From: Scortum barcoo
Lineage: Eukaryota; Chordata; Actinopteri; Centrarchiformes; Terapontidae
Reading direction: 5' to 3'
Length of the DNA stretch: 64,000 bases
NCBI GenBank assembly: GCA_023238725.1
Contig: CM041550.1
Coordinates: 2,426,544-2,490,543, forward strand
Shown: one piece after another, positions 37,320 to 50,221 of the stretch
Layout of the letters: each line of letters begins with the position of its first letter
Numbering within the stretch: position 1 is the first letter of the stretch
The notes under the pieces: model-generated
Database searches by the model: none
What the model saw: the letters and a program-made list of their open reading frames with translations, nothing else
What the model was told of the DNA's origin: nothing
Position numbers and translations under genes: made by a program

Positions 37320-37392
37320 TACTCTATCTATATCAGATTTAGATAGATATAGATTTATAGATATATAGATTAGATATAGATATAGATTTGTC
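37320..37392. repeat. Imperfect TAGATA/TATC repeats
   Basis: Interrupted TCTATCTATATC, AGATAGATATAGAT and TAGATATAGATATAG units. A second short TCTA tract lies at about 37560-37590. Confidence 0.8.
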
Positions 37393-38812
37393 GAACAAAA
37401 TGTTTTTTCGTCTATTAAACAAATGGAAGAACAAAATGAAGACAGTGTGTACAGACTGGTCAGTATGTATCAATATGGATATTGATTACGGTGCAGTTCT
37501 TAGTAAACAGATGTCATAAATGTCTTCATCAGCTGCTCAAAGTGATTTGTGATCAAATAAGTCTATCTATCTATCAATCTATCTAACTATCTCTTGTGAA
37601 TTTTGGCCAATTTATTAACTAAACTAAAGCCTCCTTTTTGCTCATTTCCCAGCAGGTGTCATCAAAGGTTACCACAGAAATGTGAGTTTTATTGTCGAGA
37701 TAATTAACATTAAAGTCATAAATGTAGTCCGTCCTGTGCTACCGTCTAACACTAAGCTGAACATTTTTCAGAAAGCTGCTGATCGTCTCATCTATTTTCA
37801 GTGACAAAGTGAAATGTGTGCCTGCAGATTTAAACTCTGACTGTGTTCAGACTCTTTGAGTTTCTGCGTCATCACTGTTTTCGGTAAAGTGTGTGCTGAC
37901 AGCTTGGTCACAAACCTCCGCAGAGTCAGCGAGCAGTCACACAGCACATGGCTGCTGTCCATGTTTCACGTCTGGCATTTTAATGCAATGCTAAACACAC
38001 AGATGTGAATTTCTCTTTTAACAAGATGGCACCTGTAGTGCAGTCCAATAAAAGGCCTCCTTTTCTTCTGTGATTTTTATTAAACGCTTGGATGGTTACG
38101 ATTAGGATCAAGGATAAATAAATGTGAGGGGGTTATAAAAAGACCACATGTGCCTCACACCTGGAAACAGACTGAGATGAAAAACTGTGTTTGATGAATG
38201 ATATTTTTACTTCTTTAATTTGAAAGTCTGAAACTTGCCAACCGTCTCTCTGCAAGAACATCAGCCTGACAGCCGTTATCTCATTTCTGAGTCTGTCTGT
38301 TCCCCCAAATAATAATAAACCTCCCTCCTCGCACCACACGGTTCCTCGTCTCCACTGATGTGTGCGTGCGTTGGTGTGCATGTTGATAAAAGAGAGAGCC
38401 AGCCAGAGGAGACAGCAGAGAAAAGGCAGATTAATCTCCAGAGTCGGAGGGAAAATTATTTTATTGTGTTCACGTGTGAAGCAGCCGGCCGTGCTGTCAG
38501 TTGTAGTCAGATTGAAACGTCCACGGAGCAGCAGACTGAGCTTCCTCACAGGGGAGAATAAAGTTTCAGCTCTGAGCACAACAAAGACATCTGTACAGGC
38601 TGTATATAACACTGCATGTGTGTGAGAGCCGTAAAGTCTGTAAGTCGTAGAGCTGAACGCTGTCACGCTCTCTGAAAGGGATTTTAAATGGGATGTTTAA
38701 TTTTTACTCTCTCTCAGGGAAGACAAAGATTCAGTGTCTCACTCACAAAAAACTCTGAGTTAATCGTTACTGAGTGAATGTGACTGCTAAAAGGACATTT
38801 AACCACTCAACT

Positions 38813-39115
38813 ATGCTGCCAACCTTCAAATTTTCTTTCATATTTGTTCAGTTTCTTTTATGTTCAGCTCTCCAGTCTGCAGAGTTACAGAAAGATTTTA
38901 AAGGTAAAATGAGTTGGTCACAACTAAACACTGGAAATTATAATCCTACAGATTATCATGAATCAAACCCCATATTTGTCACTGTATTTACATACTGTAA
39001 TAATCTCTGTAAAGTATTTTCATTCTCAGCGGAGGAGACCATCATTCCTGTTCTGGATTCATACTGCCAAAGGTTTGACAGGACACATTTATGTAATCCA
39101 GCATTAATCTTATAA
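38813..39115 (+). CDS. Candidate small secreted protein (100 aa), unproven
   Basis: I do not recognise this ORF. From the first ATG it has a basic start, a hydrophobic run (FSFIFVQFLLCSALQSA, residues 7-23) and a plausible signal-peptidase site after QSA. About 77 residues follow with four cysteines (YCNNLC, YCQRF, HLCNP). A TATATAA motif lies 210 bp upstream (38603-38609) and AATAAA 166 bp after the stop (39281-39286), so the parts of a compact transcription unit are present in order. Against it: weak start context, several upstream ATGs, an internal donor-like AAAG/GTAAAA, and a length that can occur by chance in AT-rich DNA. If the donor is used, this is only a signal-peptide exon. Confidence 0.2.
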   Translation: MLPTFKFSFIFVQFLLCSALQSAELQKDFKGKMSWSQLNTGNYNPTDYHESNPIFVTVFTYCNNLCKVFSFSAEETIIPVLDSYCQRFDRTHLCNPALIL

Positions 39116-40139
39116 ACCTAAACCATCGATATCAGGCTCACTGCTGATTGTCCTACAGCTGCAATCAGCTCCTGCTACAACAAACTGAGAGTTTCATCAC
39201 TTTGAAAACTTTGAATTCTCATCTTTAAAAGTCTTTTTTTCCTGAAGTGGTGTCATTTTAAACTTCATGTTCACAAATTCAATAAAGTTTCTGGTGATTA
39301 ATCTGAACTTTTTCTTTCTTGGATCACGTAACTGAGAGGACGACGCCTGATACGCCTGATTGATTCCCTCAGACTCGATTGATTATCTCTGAGTTGAATG
39401 TGTGTCCATTTGAATTATTTAAAGTTAGGTTTTTAAGTACTGCATGATTAAATTATTTAATTGAAACTGTCGAAAACTCAGTGGAATTTAAATTTCAAAA
39501 TGAAATATGCAGTAGAGTTTAAATTTAAAGAAAGGATTTCTATCGCTCATAAAAATCAAAATGACTTTGGCATTTTTTTAGCTTCCATAAACACCCCCAA
39601 TTATTTTGTTCAGATTCAAACTGAACATTTGTGGTGTGAGACAAAAACAGTTTTTATGACTGAAGAAACCACAGCGGGTACAACCAGACTGAGGCGTTCA
39701 TTTTTTAATCCAGATAAACTGACCACAAGCACTGAGGGCCAACGATGTGTTCGAGCCCGACACACACACACACACACACACACTGAATGAACTACATTTT
39801 CAGACGTATGCAGAGTTCTGTTGGACATTAATACACGACGGTGCAGAAGCGACACTTTCATAAATCCAACATGATAGAAGCTATGGTTTTCAATAATGTA
39901 GACAGAAACATCACAACATTCAAATATAATAATTACATTTAACACCGATGGTTTGGACAGTCTGCTGACAGGCACCACCCAGGCGCTGGCTCGACCTTTA
40001 AGTCCTCTTTCATCCTCCTTTTTTACGCCGTCTGCTGCTTCTCTTTTTACTGCTCACCTGATGAGCTCTCCTGTCAGCGTCTCTCAGGTTTTTACACAGC
40101 GAGATGAAAGTCAGCGGGGAGTGTGTAAAACGTTATTGG

Positions 40140-40735
40140 GTGAATAAACATGGTGCAGGTGCCTCTCTATAGATCCACCACATGTCTCCTTCTCGTCGAG
40201 CCTCGTCCTTTCCCATGCTGCTCTTTAACGAGCCGTGTTGTTTTGTTGTCACATGCGTGCTGGGGTTTTTTATGGAGCTGGAAGAAGGCTGTTACGGATA
40301 TTTGTAATGAGCTCTCGTTCTGTGGTTCATGAGCATGTGTGTTACGAATTACGGAGACCCGTAATGAGCGCAGTGCGTCTCCTCGGCTGAGGAGGGTCTC
40401 CAGCCGGCCCCTGGTAGCAGCACTTTGTGGTGTCTGGCCTCGTGCGCTGGAGAAATATGGTCTGCATGGTTTGTGCGGATTGAATGCACATAATGGAGAG
40501 GGTATAATATGTTCTGTCCCGGGGGCGGCAAGTCATTTTTAAGGCCTGTGTGAGGGTGGTACGACTGCTCCAAACCATCACTCCCAAGTTAACCACAAGC
40601 ATCTTGAGTCGCTGTCCTCTGGGGCAAGTTTCTGATCCAATAATCAACCGAAATGCTCTGGAAAGCTTTAGAGTGAGGCCCAGGGCCAAGAGGATCCTGG
40701 GTCTTGAGAGTCTTGAGGGTTTGGGAGGGTGCTGC
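40140..40735 (-). other. ndp: Presumed ndp 3' UTR
   Basis: Directly after the ndp stop the sequence is of high complexity and free of simple repeats to about 40.14 kb, unlike the surrounding intergenic DNA. No AATAAA was located on the minus strand in this stretch, so the 3' end is open. Confidence 0.35.
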
Positions 40736-40960
40736 TCAGCTGCACTCCTCACAGTTGCAGGCGAGGATGTATCTGTAAGTGGCTGTGATGCGAGTCCCGC
40801 CGGCGCAGCGCAGCCTCACCGCCTTCAGCTTGGAGGTGTGCGGCCGGCAGCAGGAGCAGGTGCTCTTGAAGGGCTGTTTGAGCACCGAGCTGAAGGAGAT
40901 GAGCGGGTCGGAGCGGGTCGTGTGGCTGCAGTGGCCCTCGCAGCGCGCCAGCAACACCAT
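40736..40960 (-). CDS. ndp: ndp last coding exon
   Basis: 225 nt, acceptor TTTTTTCCAG, starting MVLLARCEGHCS and ending at TGA (40738-40736). It carries nine of the 11 cysteines, including the CSCC cluster and the C-terminal CNCEEC. Confidence 0.97.
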   Translation of the reverse strand: MVLLARCEGHCSHTTRSDPLISFSSVLKQPFKSTCSCCRPHTSKLKAVRLRCAGGTRITATYRYILACNCEECS

Positions 40961-41428
40961 CTGGAAAAAACAGCAAGCAGGAAACACAACGAGAGTTAAG
41001 AAGAGCAGATCTGTCTTTCACACAGGGTTTTTTTCGTGACCTTCAGGCTCTGTCAGGGATGATGAAAAGGTTTCTGGCAGCGTTGAGTCTAAAAGCGAGA
41101 CATCTCCTCAGGCTGAGCATCGCGCAGCCTCGGCCTTGCACCTGCAGACTGAAAGAGATAACGATGAGCCGCCACTCCATCCTGCAGTTTAGGGTCACAC
41201 AGACACCGGGCTTCCATCTGAATGCCACCCGTTTCCTCTCACAGCGATCGGTGTGGTAAAATGTGTGTGTGGAGGGAACAACACCGAGTGACTGGCATTC
41301 CTCTGTGGGTCACTACATTCCTGTTGCCTCCCTAAACAGACTCCTGTGTCGTGTCCTTCTGTCAGCTGCTGTGTGTTGCCACCCATGTACCCACTTTGAC
41401 CAAAGCCTGTCTGGGGCCACGGCAGGGT

Positions 41429-41469
<41 letters not shown>

Positions 41470-43391
41470 CAGGAGTGTTGTCGCCACTTTAAGACCATTT
41501 GTCTTTGTCCCAGCTGAGGATCGGGCTGTCAAACAGCGACAATTCCTCTCCTGTGACGCCTCGCTCCTCCTCTCTGTCAGCACCTTTCCTGCTCCTCCTT
41601 TCATTCATGTCATTCATTTTTTCTCTGTTTTATGTCATTTTTCATTTAGTTGAAAAATCTCAGTCTTTTGGACAGACGCACTAAAGAAAAACAACGTGAG
41701 GACGAAAATTACAACATTAAAACTATTATCTGACCTTTTACTAACAAAAAAAAACCTGATTAATCAATATTGATTTGAGTGTAAAAGTTCATTCTTGACC
41801 TTTAAATTAGTAAAAACAAATAGTTCAGATGTCACGAGCCGTCTCCATGACAAACTGAGCAAACTCCATCCAAGAAGTAAATTGACCTTGATTGAAGATT
41901 TTATTTTTTATTTTTTCAGCTCTGATTCATTCTTCTGGCCGGCGACTTCTCCATAGCAACAGACACAGAGACCTATAGTGTTTATAGAAACATTCAACTC
42001 ATTTCTCAGACGTGAATTTACAATAAAACAGCAGCGTTTTGGTACAGCGGGCTGCAGAAAGGTTTGTTTTCTGTGTTCTTTTGTATAATTGATTGTTGGA
42101 CCCTCAAACTGATTGTTATATTTGGTTGTTAGATTGTCACTGTGCTGTAATGAAACACAGGAATTCAATCAGTCTATTAAGCATTGGCAGCGTGCAGCAG
42201 TTTTTCATGTCTGTCATCTCTTACTCTCCCGAACACCTGTCAGTACACAGGTGTGCAAGGAATGAACGAAGCTGAAATAGCATGAAAAATGCATGTTTAT
42301 GATGAATGAAAATACTTCAGATGTGCACACACACACCCTGAAACAGCGAGGCAGGTCGTGGTGCAGGTGGACTGTGTGTGAACTCTGCAAGCCGAGGTGT
42401 GAAACGCTCGCTCGGCCAGGCTTCCTGTCACCTCCCTGCGTACGGTAATAGAAAGGCGGCCTCACGCTGCCCCGAGCTGCGCTGTGGTTTGGTCACCTGC
42501 TCTTTGCACTCAGAGTCAGAATATTAAAATAAGACCAAAGAACTGATCACTCACACCATCCAAACAACTGCACAACAAAAGGCGACGATTCACGTGTTTG
42601 GCGAGATTCGACGGATCATCTGCCGCTTTACATGAAGTGTCCGTCTCTGAGTTATCTGACGCCTTCATATCATTAAGTAACTCCTCACTTTTTCTCCCCC
42701 TCTCTCCTCCCTCAGTCCCCCTCACCAACACCCGCCGGCAGACGCTGGCATTAACTTCGGCCAAAAACCGAGTCCCAGCTGAGGTGCAGAATATGTCTGC
42801 AGCGTGGCCCATGTCCAGCACACACACACACACATTCCCAGAGAAAGCAAGCATGACTCGTCTGAAACAACAGAGATGGAGACAAAGAGAGGAGAGAGGG
42901 AAAGACGTGGATGAAACAGAGAAGGCGTTTGAGGGTAAAACTAGCAGAAAAAGAGAAATGTGTCGGAGATAAACGACTTTCTGCTGGAGGATTTTTTATT
43001 TTTTATTTATGGCCTCTCTGGGGTCTCCGAGGCTTCGTTTGGAACAAGATGTTTCCCTGATATCTGTAAAAAATGAGTCCATTTATCAGGTGGACTGGCC
43101 CTGTTAGCTTAAACTTAAAAAAGAAGAGCAGGTGAAGCAGTTTGGCTCGTGGTTTGTATTTATGTGTCTGTTTTCCGTCTTTACCTTTGAGTTGCACTTA
43201 TAAATCGGGTGTGTGATGGTCTCCACAAAGTGGTGCCTCATGCAGCGCTCCGGGTCGGTGTCTCCCAGGTGCGGGTGTCCGTTATCACCGGCCTTGCTGC
43301 TGCTGGCGGACTGGACCAAGCCCAGCAGGGGGCAGCACATCAGGACCAGCAGCAGGCCAGAAGGAGGGCCCACGCAGATTGACGGTTTCAT
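40736..43391 (-). CDS. ndp: Norrin, secreted cystine-knot growth factor (143 aa, two coding exons)
   Basis: Norrin is the secreted ligand that binds Frizzled4 with LRP5/6 and TSPAN12, activating beta-catenin signalling in retinal and inner-ear vessels. The two coding exons (43391-43185 and 40960-40736) join in phase 0 between K69 and M70, the same place as in human NDP. Residues 1 to about 29 are a signal peptide with hydrophobic LLLVLMCCPLLGL. The mature part holds the cystine-knot domain with 11 cysteines (50, 66, 76, 80, 104, 106, 107, 121, 137, 139, 142), the human number, including CMRHHFVETITHPIYKC and STCSCCRP. It ends CNCEECS. At 143 residues it is about 10 longer than human norrin, all in the signal/linker region before the first cysteine. 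Confidence 0.97.
40961..43184 (-). other. ndp: ndp intron between coding exons (2.2 kb)
   Basis: It holds the CA microsatellite at 41.45 kb. The remaining sequence shows no exon or element I recognise. Confidence 0.7.
41430..41468. repeat. (CA)n microsatellite in the ndp intron
   Basis: About 19 uninterrupted CA units between the two ndp coding exons. Confidence 0.95.
43185..43391 (-). CDS. ndp: ndp first coding exon
   Basis: 207 nt, 69 codons, from ATG (43391-43389) to donor AAG/GTAAAG. It encodes the signal peptide, a short linker (SSSKAGDNGHPHLGD) and the first two knot cysteines. Confidence 0.96.
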
Positions 43392-43653
43392 GGTCGGACC
43401 ACCCTAAGGCTCTCGATCCTCGTGGGATGTCCGGCACTGTCTCTGCTATTTCCTTTTATTTCTTTCCGTCTCTCGGCCCAGTTGTGTTTCAGGGTCTCCC
43501 AACAGAGTAGTCGAGGAGGGGGGGGGTGTCTTTGTCTCGGTCTTGTACAGCGGAGGTTCAAGGCTGGCGAGCTGAAAGGAGAAAGGTAGAAGGAGGGTCG
43601 CTCGCTTCCTCGGGCCGCTCCATCCCCCGCCCGCCGTCTGGATCCACCACAGT
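43392..43653 (-). promoter_or_regulatory. ndp: Probable ndp 5' UTR part of the first coding exon
   Basis: Mammalian NDP has a non-coding first exon, so the ATG exon should have a 3' splice site. The best match upstream is GTTTTCTTCCTCCAG, with the exon starting at 43653. No other good acceptor lies between it and the ATG. Inferred, not proven. Confidence 0.4.
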
Positions 43654-46600
43654 CTGGAGGAAGAAAACAAACAGGAAGGCATCAGTGGGAACTGATAATG
43701 GCAAAAAAAGGAAACAATATTGTGCGAGTAGGCATGTTTTGTCTATTAGTCATTTCTGCATTTAAGGGAATAAGCACTGCAGAAGAGATCACACACTCCC
43801 TTTTGTGGGTGTGTGTGTTTGTGGGGATGCAGCTTCGTCCAGACAGCTTCATTCTGCCAGTTTGGGTGATCGACTGTTTGATGAGTGTGTGTGTGTGTGT
43901 GTGTGTGGGTCTCCAGACCTGGCTGCCTGCTTCGTCTCTTTATCCCGCGGTCGGCCCTGCACACCCACGCATGTAGACACACAAGCCCCGGTGCTTTTAT
44001 TACAGAGGAGAAACTTAAGCCATGCACAAACAGCCTGTAGCCGGGCCCTTTCCTCTCCCCAGAAATGACTTTTTCATTAAAACAAATCACTCTCCCAACA
44101 AGCCCTCTCACGACTGCAAAAACCCCTCTGCCAGTCCCGCAGCATATTTTCACGTGTATTTATGTAGTTTTTTTTTTTTTCTCCATAGTTTTATTGTCCT
44201 CCTGACAATAGGGTTCGTGTTAAGAGGGAGCTCAGTGCTGGCCGAGGCAGGTCTGTTAACAGGCAGCAATGTGTTGTGAATTAAGGAGAAGGTGTGTACA
44301 TGTGGGGGTCGAGGAATGAGGAAAGAGATTTTTTTAAAATATAGTTATTACTGTTCACCTGATCTTCAGAGAGCTGTGTGTTCGAGTGCTGTAGCTGCGT
44401 GTACAGATGGACAGACAAGATGGACCACTGCATCGGTTTGTACGAGCTACTCGTAAATTCATTAGTTAGTTTGTGCATAAAGGTCTTAAGCTTGATTTAT
44501 ACTTGTGTGTTCAGGAGTTACGGTGAAACCACGGTGCTGTAAATTGTGTAAATTGGTGTCTAGGAAACATCTGTACTTATGTCCAATTGAAAGTCAAGTA
44601 AATTTAAACAGGATGTCGGTGTAGCATCAGAAGCTGTAGCATAACTTCCAAAACCAGAGCTAATCTCAAAGTCCTTTAAATGTAGAAATCACGTTGTTTT
44701 GTTGTGTATATATGAAGTTTTTATTCGTGCAGTTTAGTACGAGCAGTTAACCTAACAGACATCCTGCGGTCATTTAGTCTGATGTTACTGGCAGAACATT
44801 TTGTTTTTATTTCTCTAAAAACAGTTAAAGTTAAATCATTACTAAAAGCTCTTTTTTATTCCCAGTTTAATACTGATGCCTCTCTATGACCTGCAGAGCA
44901 AACAGACCAGCAGACAGCAGGTTATCTGTCTCTATCAGTTTCTAATAGTTCTTCTTAACGTTGCCACCGGCTCAGATGTTTCTGTCACATCAGACTAAAC
45001 GGTGCTGGGGTTTGTTCTGGATCAATTTGTGTTTCTTCAGCTGCTGACTGAAGGTCCGTCTCCTCCCAGTGAAGTTGTCTCATTGCATGTGAGCTAATGT
45101 TAGAGGAAACACTACCTCCTTTGACCACCGGGGGTGCAAAAATCAACATGAAAAGACCATCTGAGCTGCTTTAAACAGCATTTTGATATTGATTGATTGA
45201 TTTTGTTGGTCTGGATGTGTTGACCATGTGGCTCCTCACTCTAAATGGATCACATATTTGCGTGCCCACGTTAAAACAGTCTTGCATGTACCTGCGAGGT
45301 CTTGCGGCAGCAACTCTGATCAGAAAAAATCAGAGGAAACAAACACAATTCTGCCTTCGTCCAAAGCTCCCTCTTTCACATCTGTCTTCATCACTGCTCA
45401 GCTCTACACTGATTTCCTCATTTGAACTGAAATCACAGAAAACAACAGGGTCACTCGAACCCTCCCCCCGTTCCATCTTCAACCCCCGCCGCAGCCCCAG
45501 TGTTTTTCTTTCTAAGGGGAATCATTTAACCTTAACATTCCTCCTGAGAGAAATAGAAGTATCATTTGGCCCGTTAAAATAAATACTCCCCGAGATGTTT
45601 TGCTGGCCTGCTGAACATGTGCTGCAGGGTTTACACAGCAGACAGCCTGCTCTCACAGCCAGCGACCATCAGCACCTCCAGCCCCGGCCAGCCGTACCTG
45701 GCCGAGCGTCACAGCGGGGACTGTTATCCACATCTCTGCAGCTGGCATCACTGTCAGCATCATTAGTGTGCCCATCTTAGTCATGTAGGATGCAGGCTAT
45801 ATGATCATTTAAGGGGTTAAATCAAGAGTGAAGGAGGACGAGTAGATCAGCCCGAACAAAGATGAGATTCATGCAGGTTATTTTCACATGATATCTCTTC
45901 GAGGCTCCACATGATTTAATTTAATGTGTGAAGATGCCGTCCAAGTCCCCAATAAGTATTGTTCATACAGCAGACTGCAGCTTCATTACAAGTCCAGAGA
46001 AATACCAGTACTGCTGTGTTGGAGTAATTTTAAGTGCTCCCAGGTTTTCTGTCTGTGGTGCACAACTTCATTCAGGAGCATGCACCACATGGGCACATTA
46101 AACCAAAGTAGTTGAAAGGCGTTTGCACGGTGCACCTCTACAAAAATAAGATTAGTATTACTGCAAGAACTGTCTTAAAGCTGCCATATTCAATATTTTT
46201 TTTAAAAATTTGATCAGATTCTACGTGTAATGTGAAAGAAGCTCAGCTCCACAGAGAGTCACAGCTTCTTTCAGTTTACTCATTTGGTGTTTATAGCCCA
46301 CAACTTCACAGTTTGCCTTCACTCTCACTGCTGTAGTTTTTCAGACGAACCTCTGAGGACCCGCGGTACCAAACACACAAAGTCAGGGAGCAGCTGGTGA
46401 ACGTGGACGGAGCGTTTAGGAACTAAAGAGTCAGATGTTTCCCTCAGGATCTGCTAAAAGGCTAAAAGGAGAGTGAATACTCGACTTTCATCCAGGAGGC
46501 AGTTGGTGACTGTATTTATGGTGACACGAGAAAAAACATCCTCTGCGTTTCCTCGTAAATCAACCCCCCCCAACAGAACATGTGTTTTTGTTAAACAGAC

Positions 46601-49600
46601 AACAGGTCCTGGCCCGCTGTGACGTAAAACAAACAAAGATAATGACAGCAGAGATCCACCCTGTAAATACCAGGACCGCAAATGTAGTCATTTTGGACCG
46701 CAGCCAGCTCCGTCCTCTCTGATTAACTATTATTAGCTGAGCTGGCCGGACGTTCCCACCATATTACCTTTTTTTTTTTTTTATGTGCAGCAAAGAGACG
46801 GTTTTCTATTGATTGTCATCTGCCCGTTGAAGCAGCCTCGCGCTAACTGCATTGCTATGCAGACAGGGACATCCCTCTCCACAAGGTGACTACACATCAT
46901 AATTACTGTCTCTCTCGGTGACTCACTCGTGTACGCTTTGAAAGCCGGTGATGTCAGTTCGTTGCTACGAATGGCAGCTGGCACCGACAGTGGGGGCTTT
47001 TAGGATAATATATGGAGATGATGTCTGTGTGAGTGAGTTCATTACTTTGCGGTGAGTTTGCAAACTGTGATGCCTCGATGTAGGTTGAAGCAAACACCAT
47101 CAGGAGGTGTCAGGCAGAGCTGGTGTGGCCTCCTCTCTCCCCCCCCGGCTCACCCACACCTGCCCTGGACTCAGATTTATAGAGCCCCGGGTGTTCACAA
47201 ACAGCAGATGGATCCCCCCCCCACCCTGTCTTGTCCAAGCATAATGACCGGCGAACCCAAAATCGTTACGGTCCGTATGTTTCCTGGATATATCGTTTGG
47301 AATCGGCCTCATCGTCCACTCAAACTCAGCTTGTCTTTCTGATATAATTACAAAAACAAATCCCCATTGTGTTCCACTTTAAAGTTCACCCGTCTTCCTC
47401 TGCGGGTATCCTCTCCAAACCTGTCTCTCTCCACGTTCCCGCTTCCATCACTTCCTCCGTCGCTCCCGGGACATATGAGGCACGTGGACCCCTCTGCTGT
47501 AACGCTTAGGTCTGGTTATATTTGGGAGGAGTGTTGGAGCTGAACTCGCCGTGTCACCTTGAGTCCTCACTGTTTTGATTACAAAAAGCAGCGATGTTGG
47601 CAGCGCAGCTCCGCAAAATACAACAAGTCATTCATTCTGAATTACCCATGAAATTTCAGCTCAATTAAAGTAAACAACTTCACTTGATGGCTGTTGTAGA
47701 GAAACTGCTGCAAGGCCAGAGCCCATCCTGTAAAACTCCACCAAGAAAAGTCAGATTTTCCATTTGACAAGGGAAGGGATTTTTTTTTTTTGGAATGCAA
47801 AGCTACCTTATCTCTGTTAAAATGGATCAGATACATGAGAGTTTAAGGAATAATGTACACCTGGGAGAAGAAGTGGGGTGAGGTCATGGTTAACGTATTG
47901 GGCACATTGAGCCTCAGAGTCCTGGTTCTCAGTTCTGTCATACCGAAGCCTCTGAATTCAATGACATCAATCCATGTTCGGGGTTTAGGCGCGGTGGGAA
48001 CGCCGTGCATGTGGTGAAACGCTAACAGTGGCTGCTTTAAAGGGGTAAAAAGATATTCTGGTCCACCGAGAGAGGAGGGGAGGGGGCAGCGGAAACCTGG
48101 AGATTCGAGGAGACATGCAGAAATTAGCAATCACAGCCGTCCCGTGTTTGTAGTGCGTCCAACAGTCGTGGTTCAAAGTGGCGCCTTTATTATCGGGGGA
48201 GGGGGCTTTTGTGCAGAAATGCAAACTGCAACCAAAAGCACGGAGCAATTCAACAAGGACTGCAGCTCTATTTCCATTAATGATCCACTCTTATTTGTAT
48301 ATTCAGATTAAGGTCTTTCTCATCTATGAATCAATGAGTGCTCACCTTCAGTCAGAGGCAAACAAACGCAGGCTCCTTGTTGTCGGCTGATGACCGTCGA
48401 AATTTGCCGCCTGAAATGACAACTGTCTCCGGCTGTCTTTTTTAATGCGTCCAGCTGACTCTGAGAATCTTGTAAAAGAGTCTTAAAGATGCACTTGATG
48501 GACCGTGTATGTGATATCATGAAAGATGGAGGCTGAGGCTGAGGCTGTGCGTCACGTCAGCTGGTCAGTGTGTGGAAGAAAAATGTGAAATTTAAAAAAC
48601 AGCTTTGCTTTTTTACTGCAGGTTGTTAGTCCCAGTGTGAAAAGTTTGATAAGGAAATAGTTGCTGGCTGCTAAATTTTCATGCACGCTAAATGAATTAA
48701 TTGTGACGTTAACCTGGACTTTGACACACAGTATGGAAGTGCTGACTTTAGAGTAACAATCAGGTGAAGACAATGCTAATAATTGCATCTGACACAGAGC
48801 AGATAAACACACACAAAGAGACGATCCGAGCTCTTTAAATGCAGATTATCGCTCTCACTTCAGCCCTGTGAAAACCACTTTAACATGAAGAGGAAACCAA
48901 AGCTCGACAGGAGAGCAAAGCTGCAGGGTCGCTTGTTTCAGCTGGAGATTCAACCTTGTTTGGGCTCCCAGGTATGTTTCTGAGTCTGCTTTTTGGCTTG
49001 AATTTTTCTCAGACAAATAACAACTTTAATTATTTGGTCTGAAATCCCCCCAAAATCTAAAGCATTCTCTGTTCCCGTTCAACTCACCAATGTGGAATTC
49101 CCGGTACTCAAAAACTAATTATGGAGCCAAAGCTAGAGGCCAACAGGGAGATGAAATGACTGAACAGCTTTACATGTAACTACACATGTATTAAGTGTGG
49201 AGGCCTTTCTGTAGCATTTACTTCTTATTAAAAGACATATTATATGTCACGGGGTAAGTCTTGTTTTTGTAGCTAAAGCTTCAGCAGCTTCGCCGAGAGG
49301 CAGACCGTTTAAAAAGGGTCCAGTTTCTGCAAAAGGCTCCAGTCCGGGTGGAGAAATGTGGGGGAGCCAAACCACACGACCACAACATGATCCCTCCTCA
49401 CAGACCTCCTCGCAGACCTCCAACCCTCCTTACAGACCTCCTCACAGGCAGTTATGAGACGCTGAGTCCAGGCTTAAGGAGTGTTACGTTGACATCTCTG
49501 TTAGAGGCTACGGTGGGAAAGACAAGTCCCCACACACACACACACACACAATTATTGGACAGAAAATTATTAGTTACTTTGCAGATTAAAATATTTAGGG

Positions 49601-50221
49601 GGGGGGGGCATTTATGAAGACATTTACGAAATAAATAGTTTTGAGTCCTACGACTGAAATAATGAATCAATTTATCAACGGTACCAAAATGACATTTGAG
49701 ATTAACTGTGATGAATCACCAAACATTCACTTATTTAACCTTTGCAAGGATTTTCATTTAAACTGAATATCTTTTGATTTTCTGACTGTTATTCCAGCAA
49801 AACAATTCATTATCTTTTTCATTATTTTAAACAATTTATGAACAAAACAATGTAGAAAAAATACCTGAATGATTAATGAGTAATGAAAATAATTGGTAGT
49901 AGTTTCTCACACTAACACATTGAAGCAATGCCCAAAAGTTTCAAGGTGCAAAAAAAAGTCAAACTGTGGACTTTTGTTCAGGAGGTAAAACTGAAACAAC
50001 AACATCAACTCAAAATCTGTTTTGACACCACGAAGCCTCCCAACTGTCGAGGCCATATGTTGTGTAGAGCAGAATTTCTCAGTCCACATTCCCACGTTTT
50101 GTTCTTAGCAGTGGGGTGCGTGTATAAATATCCCCGGCCCACCTCGCTTCTGGGTTTTTTGTTCTCACACACAACATGCACACATGCAGACTGGCACACG
50201 TATGTACACCCAGCACACACG

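Larger units (their letters stand above)
33961..40735. other. Intergenic DNA between the mao promoter and the ndp 3' end
   Basis: About 6.8 kb with an interspersed repeat (35.97-36.1 kb), TA and TAGATA microsatellites, the unproven small ORF at 38.8 kb, and the presumed ndp 3' UTR at its right end. No other gene could be supported. Confidence 0.6.

Noticed and set aside
38133..38666. 177-codon minus-strand frame
   Set aside because: No domain, signal or splice support; composition is like random AT-rich translation.
40342..40752. 136-codon minus-strand frame overlapping the end of ndp
   Set aside because: It overlaps the ndp stop and 3' UTR in another frame; the true ndp frame ends at 40736.
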